Assembly (NCBI GenBank): GCA_003520555.1
Contig: DOUO01000168.1
Coordinates: 1 to 8,267, forward strand
Source of the DNA: Oscillospiraceae bacterium
Lineage (GTDB): Bacteria; Bacillota; Clostridia; Oscillospirales; Acutalibacteraceae
Direction of reading: 5' to 3'
DNA: 8,267 nucleotides
In this document: piece after piece, positions 1 through 5,866 of the stretch
Layout of the letters: each line of letters opens with the position of its first letter
How positions within the stretch are numbered: position 1 is the first letter of the stretch
Program-made: the position numbers and the translations under genes
Notes under the pieces: generated by a model
The model's input: the letters and a program-made list of their open reading frames with translations, nothing else
What the model was told of the DNA's origin: nothing
Databases searched by the model: none

Positions 1-1280
1 CCGCGGGCTACAAAATGAAGAAGAAGGGCGGCGTGTTTATCACTGTCCGCAATTCCGACAAGGGCGAAATCGGAGAAATCGCCAAGAAGTATTACGACCT
101 CGGCTTTAAGATTTACGCCACGGAAGGCACTGCCGCTGTGCTCGGAAAATACGGCATCGACGCAGTAAGCGTTAAAAAGATTCACGAATCCGATTCAAAC
201 AACACCTTAACCTTAATTGAGTCGGGTAAAATCCAGTACGTAATTTCAACCTCCGCTAAGGGAAGAATTCCGTCGCGTGACTCGGTTAAAATCCGCAGAA
301 AAACCGTTGAAAGAAACATTCCCTGCCTTACCTCGCTTGACACCGCCAACGCGCTTGCGGACTGCCTGCGTTCACGTTATTCGCAGTTAAGCACCGAGCT
401 TGTTGACATCAACAACATGCGCGACTCAAAGAAAAAGCTTAAATTTACAAAGATGCAGGGAATAGGCAACGACTACATCTATTTCAGCACCTTTGACCAG
501 GAAATCAACAACCCCGAAGCCCTTGCGGTTCGTCTTTCGGAACAGCACTTCGGAATCGGCGGCGACGGCGTAATTTTGGTTTGTCCGTCAAAGGTAGCCG
601 ACGCTCAAATGAAGATGTACAACCGCGACGGCTCCGAAGGCAAAATGTGCGGCAACGGTATCCGCTGCGTGGGCAAGTTCCTTTATGACCACAACATGCT
701 TGACATCAGGGAAAAGGACGAATTAACCATCGAAACCCTCAGCGGCATCAAAACCCTTAAGGCGTTTACAAGCGACGGCGTCGTCACCAGACTTCGCGTT
801 GACATGGGCAAGGCAATTTTGAATCCTGCCGATATCCCCGTCGCTCTTGACGGCGACAAGGTTGTAAACCGCGCCGTAAAGATCGGCGAAAATGAATACA
901 ACATCACCTGCGTTTCCATGGGCAATCCGCATTGCGTAGTGTTTATGGACGGCATCGATTACATGGACATCGAAACAATCGGTCCGGAATTTGAAAACAA
1001 TCCCCTGTTCCCCGAAAGAGTGAATACGGAATTTGTTTCAGTGCTTGACGACCACACAATTAAAATGCGCGTATGGGAGCGCGGCTCGGGCGAAACCTGG
1101 GCTTGCGGCACAGGCGCCTGCGCGGTCGCGGTAGCTGCGTGTGAAAACGGCTTCTGCAAAAAGGGCGAAGACATCAAGGTTAAGCTCAAGGGCGGCGACC
1201 TTATTATCAATTACACCGACGACACGGTTTACATGACCGGCAATGCCGACAAAGTATTCGAAGGTGAAATTGAAATCTAA
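1..1280 (+). CDS. carB-dapF: CarB C-terminal (MGS-like) domain fused in frame to diaminopimelate epimerase DapF; 5' partial
   Basis: The frame is open to the left edge: bases 3-14 encode AGYK before the first Met at 15, matching the residues that precede the MGS domain in CarB, so a long CarB part probably lies upstream. Residues are counted from Met15. Residues 5-140 match the allosteric domain of the carbamoyl-phosphate synthase large subunit: KGGVFITVR, ATEGTA, ISTSAKGRIPSRDSVKIRRK, TSLDTANAL and the CarB tail ELVDINNMR. After a linker of about five residues (DSKKK), a complete DapF follows from residue 142, with MQGIGNDY, MCGNGIRC (Cys212) and GSGETWACGTGACA (Cys364). These two cysteines are the catalytic acid/base pair that interconverts LL- and meso-DAP. 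No stop codon or Shine-Dalgarno sequence separates the modules. CarB supplies carbamoyl phosphate for pyrimidines and arginine, and its MGS domain binds effectors in known enzymes. Both modules are recognised with high certainty; that they are one polypeptide is inferred from the frame. Confidence 0.93.
   Translation, partial: AGYKMKKKGGVFITVRNSDKGEIGEIAKKYYDLGFKIYATEGTAAVLGKYGIDAVSVKKIHESDSNNTLTLIESGKIQYVISTSAKGRIPSRDSVKIRRKTVERNIPCLTSLDTANALADCLRSRYSQLSTELVDINNMRDSKKKLKFTKMQGIGNDYIYFSTFDQEINNPEALAVRLSEQHFGIGGDGVILVCPSKVADAQMKMYNRDGSEGKMCGNGIRCVGKFLYDHNMLDIREKDELTIETLSGIKTLKAFTSDGVVTRLRVDMGKAILNPADIPVALDGDKVVNRAVKIGENEYNITCVSMGNPHCVVFMDGIDYMDIETIGPEFENNPLFPERVNTEFVSVLDDHTIKMRVWERGSGETWACGTGACAVAVAACENGFCKKGEDIKVKLKGGDLIINYTDDTVYMTGNADKVFEGEIEI
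441..1280 (+). other. dapF: DapF module within the fused reading frame
   Basis: This marks the complete diaminopimelate epimerase part, about 279 residues, close to the usual 270-290 of stand-alone DapF. It carries both halves of the pseudo-symmetric epimerase fold, each with one catalytic cysteine (codons at 648 and 1104). An independent start could only be ATG at 417 or ATG at 453. Neither has a purine-rich Shine-Dalgarno sequence at a proper distance, and a start at 453 would remove the first beta strand (LKFTK). Translation as part of the fusion is therefore the simplest reading, although protein cleavage or weak internal initiation at 417 cannot be excluded. Confidence 0.85.
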
Positions 1281-1291
1281 ACAATTGTTTC

Positions 1292-1328
1292 AAAACAGGG
1301 GAGGTGCTTGCCGCCTCCCCCGGTTTAT
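1292..1328 (+). terminator. Hairpin terminator candidate after carB-dapF
   Basis: GGGGAGG at 1298-1304 pairs with CCTCCCC at 1314-1320 around a 9-base loop. An imperfect outer extension pairs AAA/AAC bases with GTTT. The tract after the stem is GGTTTATT rather than a clean T run, so termination may be partial and dapL might receive readthrough. Confidence 0.6.
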
Positions 1329-1339
1329 TGGGTATGGAA

Positions 1340-1367
1340 ATATTAGATATTAGGGAAAATCTAATAT
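1340..1367 (+). promoter_or_regulatory. Perfect 9-bp inverted repeat touching the dapL ribosome binding site
   Basis: ATATTAGAT (1340-1348) and ATCTAATAT (1359-1367) are exact reverse complements around a 10-base loop. The right arm ends one base before the AAGGA ribosome binding site at 1368-1372. The repeat could be an operator or an RNA hairpin that modulates dapL translation; neither role is proven. The stem is pure A/T apart from one G-C pair, so as RNA it would be only moderately stable. Confidence 0.45.
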
Positions 1368-1372
1368 AAGGA
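1368..1372 (+). promoter_or_regulatory. dapL ribosome binding site that selects the TTG start
   Basis: AAGGA directly abuts the ATG at 1373, leaving no spacer, which makes that ATG an unlikely start. It lies nine bases upstream of the in-frame TTG at 1382, a normal distance. This decides the start of dapL. Confidence 0.7.
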
Positions 1373-1381
1373 ATGATAAAA

Positions 1382-2560
1382 TTGAAAATCAACAGTAACT
1401 TTGACAACCTTGTTCCGAACTATCTGTTTGCCGACGTTGCCGAAAAAACGTCAAAATACGCCGCCGCCCATCCGGATAAAAAAATTATCCGCCTCGGAAT
1501 AGGCGATGTAACGCTTCCTCTCGCGCCCGTTGTAATTGACGCAATGAAGCGCGGAGCGGACGATTTGGCGCGCAGGGAAAGCTTTAAGGGTTATCCCGAC
1601 TACGAAGGCTACGGCTTTTTGCGCGACGCGATTTCCGGCTATTACAAAAGCTTCGGCGTAAGCGTGTCAGCCGACGAAATTTTTGTTTCCGACGGCGCGA
1701 AATCCGACTGCGGAAACATCGGCGATATCTTTTCACGGGACAATACCGTGCTTGTCACCGACCCGGTTTATCCCGTTTATGTCGATTCAAACATCATGGC
1801 GGGCAGGAAAATTGTATACGCCGCCTCAGACCGTTCTAACGGATTTGCCGCAATGCCCGATTACGGCATAAAGGCGGACATTATCTACCTTTGTTCGCCG
1901 AACAACCCCACAGGCTCGGCGTACACCGCCGAACAGCTTAAGGCGTGGGTTGATTACGCGCTCAAAAACGACGCCGTTATCCTTTATGACAGCGCTTACG
2001 AGGCGTTTATCACCGAGGATTTACCGCGGTCAATCTACGCGGTCGAGGGCGCAAGGCAGTGCGCGATTGAATTGTGCTCGCTGTCAAAAACCGCGGGCTT
2101 TACCGGCACGCGCTGCGGTTATACCGTAATTCCGCGCGAGCTTGAACGCGACGGTCACAACCTGTACCAAATATGGTACCGCCGTCAGGCAACCAAGTTC
2201 AACGGCGTTTCATGGCCTGTTCAGTGCGCCGCCGCGGCAGTGTTCAGTCCGGAAGGTCAGCGTCAAATCCGCGAAAATATCGCTTATTATCAGGAAAACG
2301 CGCGCATAATTTCGTCCGCGCTTGACGAGCTCGGAATTTATTATACAGGCGGCAAAAATTCACCCTACATCTGGCTTGAATGTCCGAACGGCATGGGCAG
2401 CTGGGAATTTTTTGATTACCTGCTTGAAAACGCTAACGTCGTCGGCACACCCGGCGAAGGCTTCGGCGAAAACGGCAGGGGATACTTCCGCCTCACCTCC
2501 TTCGGCGACAGAGAAAGCACCGTGGAAGCGGTTGAAAGAATTAAAAATCTGCTTAAGTAA
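1382..2560 (+). CDS. dapL: LL-diaminopimelate aminotransferase (DapL), PLP-dependent
   Basis: DapL transfers an amino group from glutamate to tetrahydrodipicolinate, making LL-DAP in one step and bypassing the succinylase or acetylase routes of lysine and peptidoglycan synthesis. It is a cytosolic fold-type I PLP enzyme. Seen here: the DapL-like N-terminus KINSNFDNLVPNYLF, the early IIRLGIGDVTLPL motif, SPNNPTG at 172-178, YDSAYEAF with Asp203 and Tyr206, SLSKTAGFTGTR with the likely Schiff-base Lys236 and Arg244, and GRGYFRLTSFG with the probable carboxylate-binding Arg370. With the TTG start the protein has 392 residues, near the family's usual 390-410. The alternative ATG at 1373 adds only MIK and lies directly against the AAGGA site. 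It follows carB-dapF, and DapF acts on its product. Confidence 0.96.
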   Translation: MKINSNFDNLVPNYLFADVAEKTSKYAAAHPDKKIIRLGIGDVTLPLAPVVIDAMKRGADDLARRESFKGYPDYEGYGFLRDAISGYYKSFGVSVSADEIFVSDGAKSDCGNIGDIFSRDNTVLVTDPVYPVYVDSNIMAGRKIVYAASDRSNGFAAMPDYGIKADIIYLCSPNNPTGSAYTAEQLKAWVDYALKNDAVILYDSAYEAFITEDLPRSIYAVEGARQCAIELCSLSKTAGFTGTRCGYTVIPRELERDGHNLYQIWYRRQATKFNGVSWPVQCAAAAVFSPEGQRQIRENIAYYQENARIISSALDELGIYYTGGKNSPYIWLECPNGMGSWEFFDYLLENANVVGTPGEGFGENGRGYFRLTSFGDRESTVEAVERIKNLLK

Positions 2561-2563
2561 AAC

Positions 2564-2600
2564 AAAGGTCTGACCGTGAAAACTGTCAGACCTTTCGCGT
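2564..2600 (+). terminator. Terminator hairpin after dapL
   Basis: AAAGGTCTGAC (2564-2574) pairs perfectly with GTCAGACCTTT (2585-2595) around a 10-base loop, three bases after the dapL stop. The U tract is short because its three T residues are part of the stem. The long perfect stem and position make a terminator likely. Confidence 0.7.
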
Positions 2601-2637
2601 TAAAAATTATAAAAGTAAAAAATGCGAGTTAAAATAC

Positions 2638-2666
2638 TTGATATTTTTACGGTAATATTGTATAAT
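2638..2666 (+). promoter_or_regulatory. SigA-type promoter of ireB
   Basis: The -35 element TTGATA (2638-2643) and the -10 element TATAAT (2661-2666) are separated by exactly 17 bases. Transcription would start near 2673, leaving a leader of about 25 bases with a strong GGGAGGT ribosome binding site at 2684-2690, eight bases before the ATG. Confidence 0.85.
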
Positions 2667-2698
2667 GTAAAAATAGATACATTGGGAGGTGTTTCGGT

Positions 2699-2944
2699 AT
2701 GTTAGACAAGACCATGATTTTTTCGCTCGGCGAAGAAAAGGACGATCAGATTAAAGCGGGACTTACAATTGTTTATGACGCGTTAAGACAAAAGGGATAT
2801 AATCCCATCAATCAAATTGTAGGTTACATTCTCAGCGAGGATCCCACCTATATAACCACTTACAACAACGCGCGCAACATCATCAGCAAAATCGATCGCG
2901 ACGACCTACTTGAAGCACTGGTAAAATCATACCTCAACGTGTAA
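2699..2944 (+). CDS. ireB: IreB-family regulatory phosphoprotein (UPF0297/YrzL)
   Basis: This is an 81-residue soluble protein with the signature of the IreB family: an N-terminal TMIFSLGEE segment, then GYNPINQIVGYILSEDPTYITTYNNARN at residues 33-60 and IDRDDLLEALVKSYL at the end. In Enterococcus faecalis, IreB is phosphorylated on N-terminal threonines by the PASTA kinase IreK and acts as a negative regulator of cephalosporin resistance. Here Thr5 is the only threonine near the N-terminus, with Ser9 as another possible acceptor. The length is typical and the ribosome binding site GGGAGGT is well placed. In many Firmicutes ireB precedes ruvX and a DUF1292 gene; here an unrelated small gene follows after 26 bases. 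The family is assigned with high certainty; the role in this organism is inferred. Confidence 0.95.
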   Translation: MLDKTMIFSLGEEKDDQIKAGLTIVYDALRQKGYNPINQIVGYILSEDPTYITTYNNARNIISKIDRDDLLEALVKSYLNV

Positions 2945-2970
2945 TAAACTTTGGGAAAGGATGATGTCTT

Positions 2971-3270
2971 GTGGCAGAAGCCAAAAAGACAGAGGAGTTT
3001 TTGACCTATAAGGGCAAGCCCCTTGTGCGCTGCGGCGACGAAATATACTACGGCAGCATGGAAGACCCGTATGTTATAAGAATGCAGATAAAATCCAAAA
3101 AAGAGGTAAACGGCGTTGAAATCGCCGACAAGGTTACGGTTCAGCTGATGGCGACCGACCCTTATCTCTCACCCAGGAACCAGCTTGTTAAGTCAAGCGA
3201 AAAAAAGGGACTGTATCTCGCTATGGATATCGCCGACATCTGGCTCGAAAGAGCCCTGGCAGGCAAATAA
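2971..3270 (+). CDS. Unrecognised 99-residue soluble protein co-transcribed with ireB
   Basis: I cannot assign a family or function. The GTG start at 2971 has AAAGG at 2956-2960, ten bases upstream; the ATGs at 2961 and 2964 are out of frame. The protein has no signal peptide or membrane segment. It is strongly charged with many lysines, and the first half (residues 9-44) is rich in aromatic and beta-prone residues: FLTYKGKPLVRCGDEIYYG, then DPYVIRMQI. The middle (46-75) contains VEIADKVTVQLMATDPYLSPRN. The C-terminus LYLAMDIADIWLERAL (82-97) should be an amphipathic helix. It has one cysteine (Cys22) and no catalytic motif that I recognise. It lies between ireB, 26 bases upstream, and a strong terminator nine bases downstream, so the two form a bicistronic unit. 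Codon use resembles that of its neighbours. A small adaptor or regulatory protein is conceivable, but this is a guess from context only. Confidence 0.85.
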   Translation: MAEAKKTEEFLTYKGKPLVRCGDEIYYGSMEDPYVIRMQIKSKKEVNGVEIADKVTVQLMATDPYLSPRNQLVKSSEKKGLYLAMDIADIWLERALAGK

Positions 3271-3278
3271 TCAGTCAG

Positions 3279-3310
3279 CAGGATTGCCGTTTAGCGGCAG
3301 TCCTGTTTTT
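3279..3310 (+). terminator. Strong intrinsic terminator of the ireB unit
   Basis: CAGGATTGCCG (3279-3289) pairs with CGGCAGTCCTG (3295-3305), an 11-bp stem with one G·U pair and a five-base loop, followed at once by TTTTT (3306-3310). This is a textbook rho-independent terminator. Confidence 0.92.
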
Positions 3311-3316
3311 AATGCG

Positions 3317-3360
3317 AAAAAATAACCGGCTCAATCTCATACCGAGAAACCGAGCCGGTT
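3317..3360 (-). terminator. Second terminator for the minus-strand ylxM-ffh-rpsP-khpA operon
   Basis: AACCGGCTC (3324-3332) pairs with GAGCCGGTT (3352-3360), with an inner TCTC/GAGA helix. Read on the minus strand the stem is followed by ATTTTTT (complement of 3317-3323), a good U tract. On the plus strand the following GTTTATTT is weaker, so it could also back up the ireB terminator. Confidence 0.75.
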
Positions 3361-3365
3361 GTTTA

Positions 3366-3412
3366 TTTGATAGGAAAATAACGGATAGTAACAGAATCTG
3401 ACGCCTATCAAA
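3366..3412. repeat. Inverted repeat TTTGATAGG / CCTATCAAA in the convergent spacer
   Basis: The arms at 3366-3374 and 3404-3412 are perfect 9-bp reverse complements around 29 bases. A small separate palindrome, GCGCC-CTT-GGCGC, lies at 3427-3439. Neither has a clean T run on its distal side. Function unknown; they may be remnants of terminators or processing sites. Confidence 0.4.
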
Positions 3413-3455
3413 AAAATAATTAATTTGCGCCCTTGGCGCGTGCGGGCTATGGTTG

Positions 3456-3480
3456 AAAAAGCGCACACAGTGTGCGCGCT
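3456..3480 (-). terminator. Primary terminator after khpA
   Basis: GCGCACA (3461-3467) and TGTGCGC (3471-3477) form a GC-rich stem with a three-base loop, followed on the minus strand by TTTTT (complement of 3456-3460). An A tract precedes the stem on the minus strand, so it could act in both directions. It begins within about 10 bases of the khpA stop codon. Confidence 0.88.
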
Positions 3481-3484
3481 TTTT

Positions 3485-3718
3485 TCAGTCGATCTCAACC
3501 ATAATCTTTTCGTCGGTTCTGATTGCCGCGCTGCGCGCGATGGTGCGTATAGCCTTGGCAATTCTGCCCTGCTTACCGATAATTCTGCCCATGTCGTCCT
3601 CGGCAACATGAATGTGATAAACAATTGTGCCGTCCTCGTCGGGCTCGTCGCGGTCAACAACAACCGCGTCGGGATTGTCTACAAGGCCTTTCGCAATAAT
3701 TGCAAGTAATTCCTGCAT
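3485..3718 (-). CDS. khpA: KhpA, KH-domain RNA-binding protein (YlqC family)
   Basis: This is a 77-residue single KH-domain protein. The core GRIIGKQGRIAKAIRTIAR (residues 44-62) holds the GxxG loop as GKQG at 48-51, the nucleic-acid-binding signature. KhpA is known in Firmicutes to pair with KhpB (Jag/EloR) in RNA binding and in control of cell elongation and division. Length is typical (75-80). An AAAGGA ribosome binding site lies eight bases upstream (complement of 3727-3732), and the gene starts 20 bases after the rpsP stop, the usual rpsP-khpA arrangement. It is the last gene of the operon here and a terminator follows directly. Confidence 0.96.
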   Translation of the reverse strand: MQELLAIIAKGLVDNPDAVVVDRDEPDEDGTIVYHIHVAEDDMGRIIGKQGRIAKAIRTIARSAAIRTDEKIMVEID

Positions 3719-3738
3719 GATATATTTCCTTTCAGCAA

Positions 3739-3984
3739 TTAGTCAATAACGCCGTTCTTCTTAAGAAGAGCCTTAACTGTGTCTGTGGGCTGAGCGCCGT
3801 TTGCAATCCACTTTTTAACAGCTTCGGCGTCAACCTTGAACTCCGACGGGTTCTTAAGAATGTCGTATGTGCCGATTTCTTCAATGAAGCGGCCGTTTCT
3901 GGGATATCTTGAATCCGCAACTACTACTCTGTAGTAAGGAGCCTTCTTGGAGCCCATTCTTCTTAATCTGATTTTTACTGCCAT
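3739..3984 (-). CDS. rpsP: Small ribosomal subunit protein bS16
   Basis: An 81-residue protein beginning [31 protein letters not shown], the hallmark of bS16, with the following [10 protein letters not shown] strand. bS16 binds 16S rRNA and helps assembly of the 30S body. The length equals the common bacterial size. AGAGGTG (complement of 3991-3997) is six bases from the ATG. It lies between ffh, 73 bases upstream, and khpA, 20 bases downstream, as in other Firmicutes. Confidence 0.98.
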   Translation of the reverse strand: MAVKIRLRRMGSKKAPYYRVVVADSRYPRNGRFIEEIGTYDILKNPSEFKVDAEAVKKWIANGAQPTDTVKALLKKNGVID

Positions 3985-4019
3985 AATTTACACCTCTATA
4001 AAAATTTTTGAATATATTT

Positions 4020-4041
4020 TCACCAATCATAAATTGGGTGA
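4020..4041 (-). repeat. Small hairpin in the ffh-rpsP spacer
   Basis: TCACCAAT (4020-4027) can pair with ATTGGGTGA (4033-4041) with one bulged base. No T run follows on the minus strand, so it is not a clear terminator. It may be an RNA processing or stability element separating the very different demand for Ffh and S16. Confidence 0.35.
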
Positions 4042-4057
4042 ATAACTGAGTTTAAAG

Positions 4058-5452
4058 TTACATGCCGAACGGATTTCCGCCGTCCATGCCGTCCATCGGC
4101 GGCATACCGCCGAGTCCCGGAAGCATTTTTCCGAACTTGCGCTTGCCTTTCTTTCCTTTGCCCTTGCCCTTCATCTGCTTAATCATCTTTTGCATCTGGT
4201 GAAGCTGCTTTATCAGGCGGTTAACCTCTTCAACACTTCTTCCGGCGCCGGCGGCAATTCTGCGCTTGCGCGAGGGGTTAATAATATCGGGATTGCTGCG
4301 CTCCTCGGGCGTCATGGAAAGTATAATAGCCTGAAGCCAGTCAATTTGCCGGTCGTTGATGTCAACGTCGTCAAGCTGCTTTCCCACGCCGGGAATCTTG
4401 GAAAGAATACCCTTCAGCGGTCCCATCCTCTTAATCTGATTAAACTGGTCGTTAAGGTCGTTGAAGTCCATGCGGTTCTGCATCAGCTTCTCCGCCATTT
4501 CCTCGGCCTTTTTTTGGTCAAGCTTGCTTTCCGCTTCCTCAATCAGCGTCAGCACGTCGCCCATTCCCAAAATACGGCTTGCCATGCGGTCGGGGTGGAA
4601 TACCTCCAAATCGTCAAGCTTTTCGCCTACGCCCGCAAATTTAATCGGTTTTCCGGTAACAGCCTTAACGGAAAGCGCCGCGCCGCCGCGGGTGTCGCCG
4701 TCAAGCTTGGTAAGAATTACGCCCGTAACCTCAAGCAGTTCGTTAAAGCTTTTTGCGACGTTTACCGCGTCCTGACCGGTCATGGAGTCAATAACAAGCA
4801 GGATTTCGTCGGGGTTAACCTCCGCCTTAATATCCTTAAGCTCGTTCATCAGCTTTTCGTCAATATGCAAACGGCCCGCGGTATCAAGAATAACTACGTC
4901 GTTGCCGTAATCTTTTGCGTGCGCAATCGCCTTTTTCGCGATTTTAACCGGATTTTCCGTGCCCATCTCAAACACGGGGACGCCGGCTTTTTCGCCCACA
5001 ACCTTCAGCTGGTCAATAGCCGCGGGACGGTAGATGTCGCACGCGACAAGCAGCGGACGGCGGTTTTGCTTTTCCTTAAGCATTTTTGCAAGCTTGGCGG
5101 AATGGGTTGTTTTACCTGAACCCTGCAATCCGCACATCATAATAACCGTCGGCGGTTTGGAGGCAAATTCAAGCCGCTCGTTTTCACCGCCCATCAGGTT
5201 TGTCAGCTCTTCGTTTACAATTTTAATAACCATCTGAGCAGGAGTAAGGCTCTCCATAACGTCCTGACCAACCGCTCTTTCCGTTACCGTGTTTGTAAAA
5301 TCCTTGGCAACCTTATAGTTAACGTCAGCCTCAAGCAGCGCAAGTCTGACCTCGCGCATTGCCTCCTTAACGTCGTTTTCGTTAAGCTTGCCCTTGTTTT
5401 TCAGTTTTTTGAACGCGTTGCTGAGTTTGTCCGCAAGTCCTTCAAATGCCAT
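4058..5452 (-). CDS. ffh: Signal recognition particle GTPase Ffh (SRP54)
   Basis: Ffh binds the 4.5S/6S-type SRP RNA and signal peptides of nascent membrane and secreted proteins, then docks to the receptor FtsY at the membrane. The 464 residues show an N domain (about 1-95, with LLEADVNYKV), the GTPase domain with P-loop GLQGSGKTT (108-116), DTAGR (190-194) and TKLDGD (248-253), and a methionine-rich M domain (about 295-464) with the RNA-binding helix SRKRRIAAGAG (394-404). The tail is rich in Lys, Gly, Met and Pro. Length is typical (440-480). An AGAGGT site lies seven bases before the ATG and overlaps the stop codon of ylxM, suggesting translational coupling. Confidence 0.98.
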   Translation of the reverse strand: MAFEGLADKLSNAFKKLKNKGKLNENDVKEAMREVRLALLEADVNYKVAKDFTNTVTERAVGQDVMESLTPAQMVIKIVNEELTNLMGGENERLEFASKPPTVIMMCGLQGSGKTTHSAKLAKMLKEKQNRRPLLVACDIYRPAAIDQLKVVGEKAGVPVFEMGTENPVKIAKKAIAHAKDYGNDVVILDTAGRLHIDEKLMNELKDIKAEVNPDEILLVIDSMTGQDAVNVAKSFNELLEVTGVILTKLDGDTRGGAALSVKAVTGKPIKFAGVGEKLDDLEVFHPDRMASRILGMGDVLTLIEEAESKLDQKKAEEMAEKLMQNRMDFNDLNDQFNQIKRMGPLKGILSKIPGVGKQLDDVDINDRQIDWLQAIILSMTPEERSNPDIINPSRKRRIAAGAGRSVEEVNRLIKQLHQMQKMIKQMKGKGKGKKGKRKFGKMLPGLGGMPPMDGMDGGNPFGM

Positions 5453-5464
5453 AAGAAATACCTC

Positions 5465-5815
5465 TTATTCCTTTAAGCTTTCGGCGGTCAGTTCAATAAC
5501 CTTTGCCGCCGCTTTAATTTTGCTGTCGTCTGAGCCGGCGTAAATTTTCTTTGCGTCCGCGGAAATCTTTTCAAGTCCCTGTTCAAGCTGTTGAAACCGT
5601 TTGAACAGCCCGAGCTTTTGCTCATATAAATAGAGCTGATTTTCGCATCTTTTAATTTTGTCGCGTACGCCCTGACGTGTAATACCGCATTGCTGTGCGA
5701 TTTCCGCCAACGACAAATCATCGTTATAGTAAAGGTTCGTCATCTGCCTTCCGGACTCGCTCAAAAGCTCGCCGTAAAAATCAAGCAGCAGCGAAACCTC
5801 AATGTTTTTTTCCAT
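5465..5815 (-). CDS. ylxM: YlxM, helix-turn-helix partner protein of the SRP operon
   Basis: YlxM is a small DNA-binding-type protein encoded with ffh in Firmicutes; work in streptococci links it to SRP function by binding SRP components. The protein starts MEKNIEVSLLLDFYGELLSE. A sigma-70 region-4-like helix-turn-helix, LSLAEIAQQCGITRQGVRDKIKR, spans residues 34-56, and the C-terminal half is predicted helical and rich in charged residues. I chose ATG at 5815 (116 residues): AAGGAG lies nine bases upstream, the length matches the family, and the longer in-frame ATG at 5878 lies inside the promoter, ahead of the transcription start. Only 12 bases separate its stop from the ffh ATG. Confidence 0.95.
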   Translation of the reverse strand: MEKNIEVSLLLDFYGELLSESGRQMTNLYYNDDLSLAEIAQQCGITRQGVRDKIKRCENQLYLYEQKLGLFKRFQQLEQGLEKISADAKKIYAGSDDSKIKAAAKVIELTAESLKE

Positions 5816-5824
5816 CAAACGCAG

Positions 5825-5830
5825 CTCCTT
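5825..5830 (-). promoter_or_regulatory. ylxM ribosome binding site fixing the start at 5815
   Basis: On the minus strand AAGGAG lies nine bases before ATG 5815. The upstream in-frame ATG at 5878 has no usable site and overlaps the -10 region. Confidence 0.85.
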
Positions 5831-5857
5831 AAGTGTTAAGAAAAAAGCTTTACACTT
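5831..5857 (-). promoter_or_regulatory. Leader inverted repeat between the ylxM promoter and ribosome binding site
   Basis: AAGTGT-T-AAG (5831-5840) and CTT-T-ACACTT (5848-5857) pair with one T/T mismatch around a seven-base loop. The repeat occupies nearly the whole short leader between the predicted start of transcription near 5860 and AAGGAG. It could be an operator or a hairpin in the leader; no T run follows that would make it a terminator. Confidence 0.4.
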
Positions 5858-5866
5858 ACCTTGGCT

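Noticed and set aside
1373..1381. ATG 1373 as the dapL start
   Set aside because: AAGGA directly touches this ATG, which leaves no spacer; the TTG nine bases downstream of the site fits better and gives a DapL-like N-terminus.
3366..3412. Miniature transposable element with terminal inverted repeats
   Set aside because: The 47-base unit has no target-site duplication and no second copy in the window, so a simple hairpin is the better reading.
3337..3663. A 108-residue minus-strand frame overlapping khpA and its terminators
   Set aside because: It overlaps khpA in another frame and crosses two hairpin terminators; no protein family resemblance.
4190..5119. A 309-residue plus-strand open frame opposite ffh
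   Set aside because: It is the mirror of the well-supported ffh coding frame, with low-complexity basic composition, no recognisable domain and no ribosome binding site of its own.
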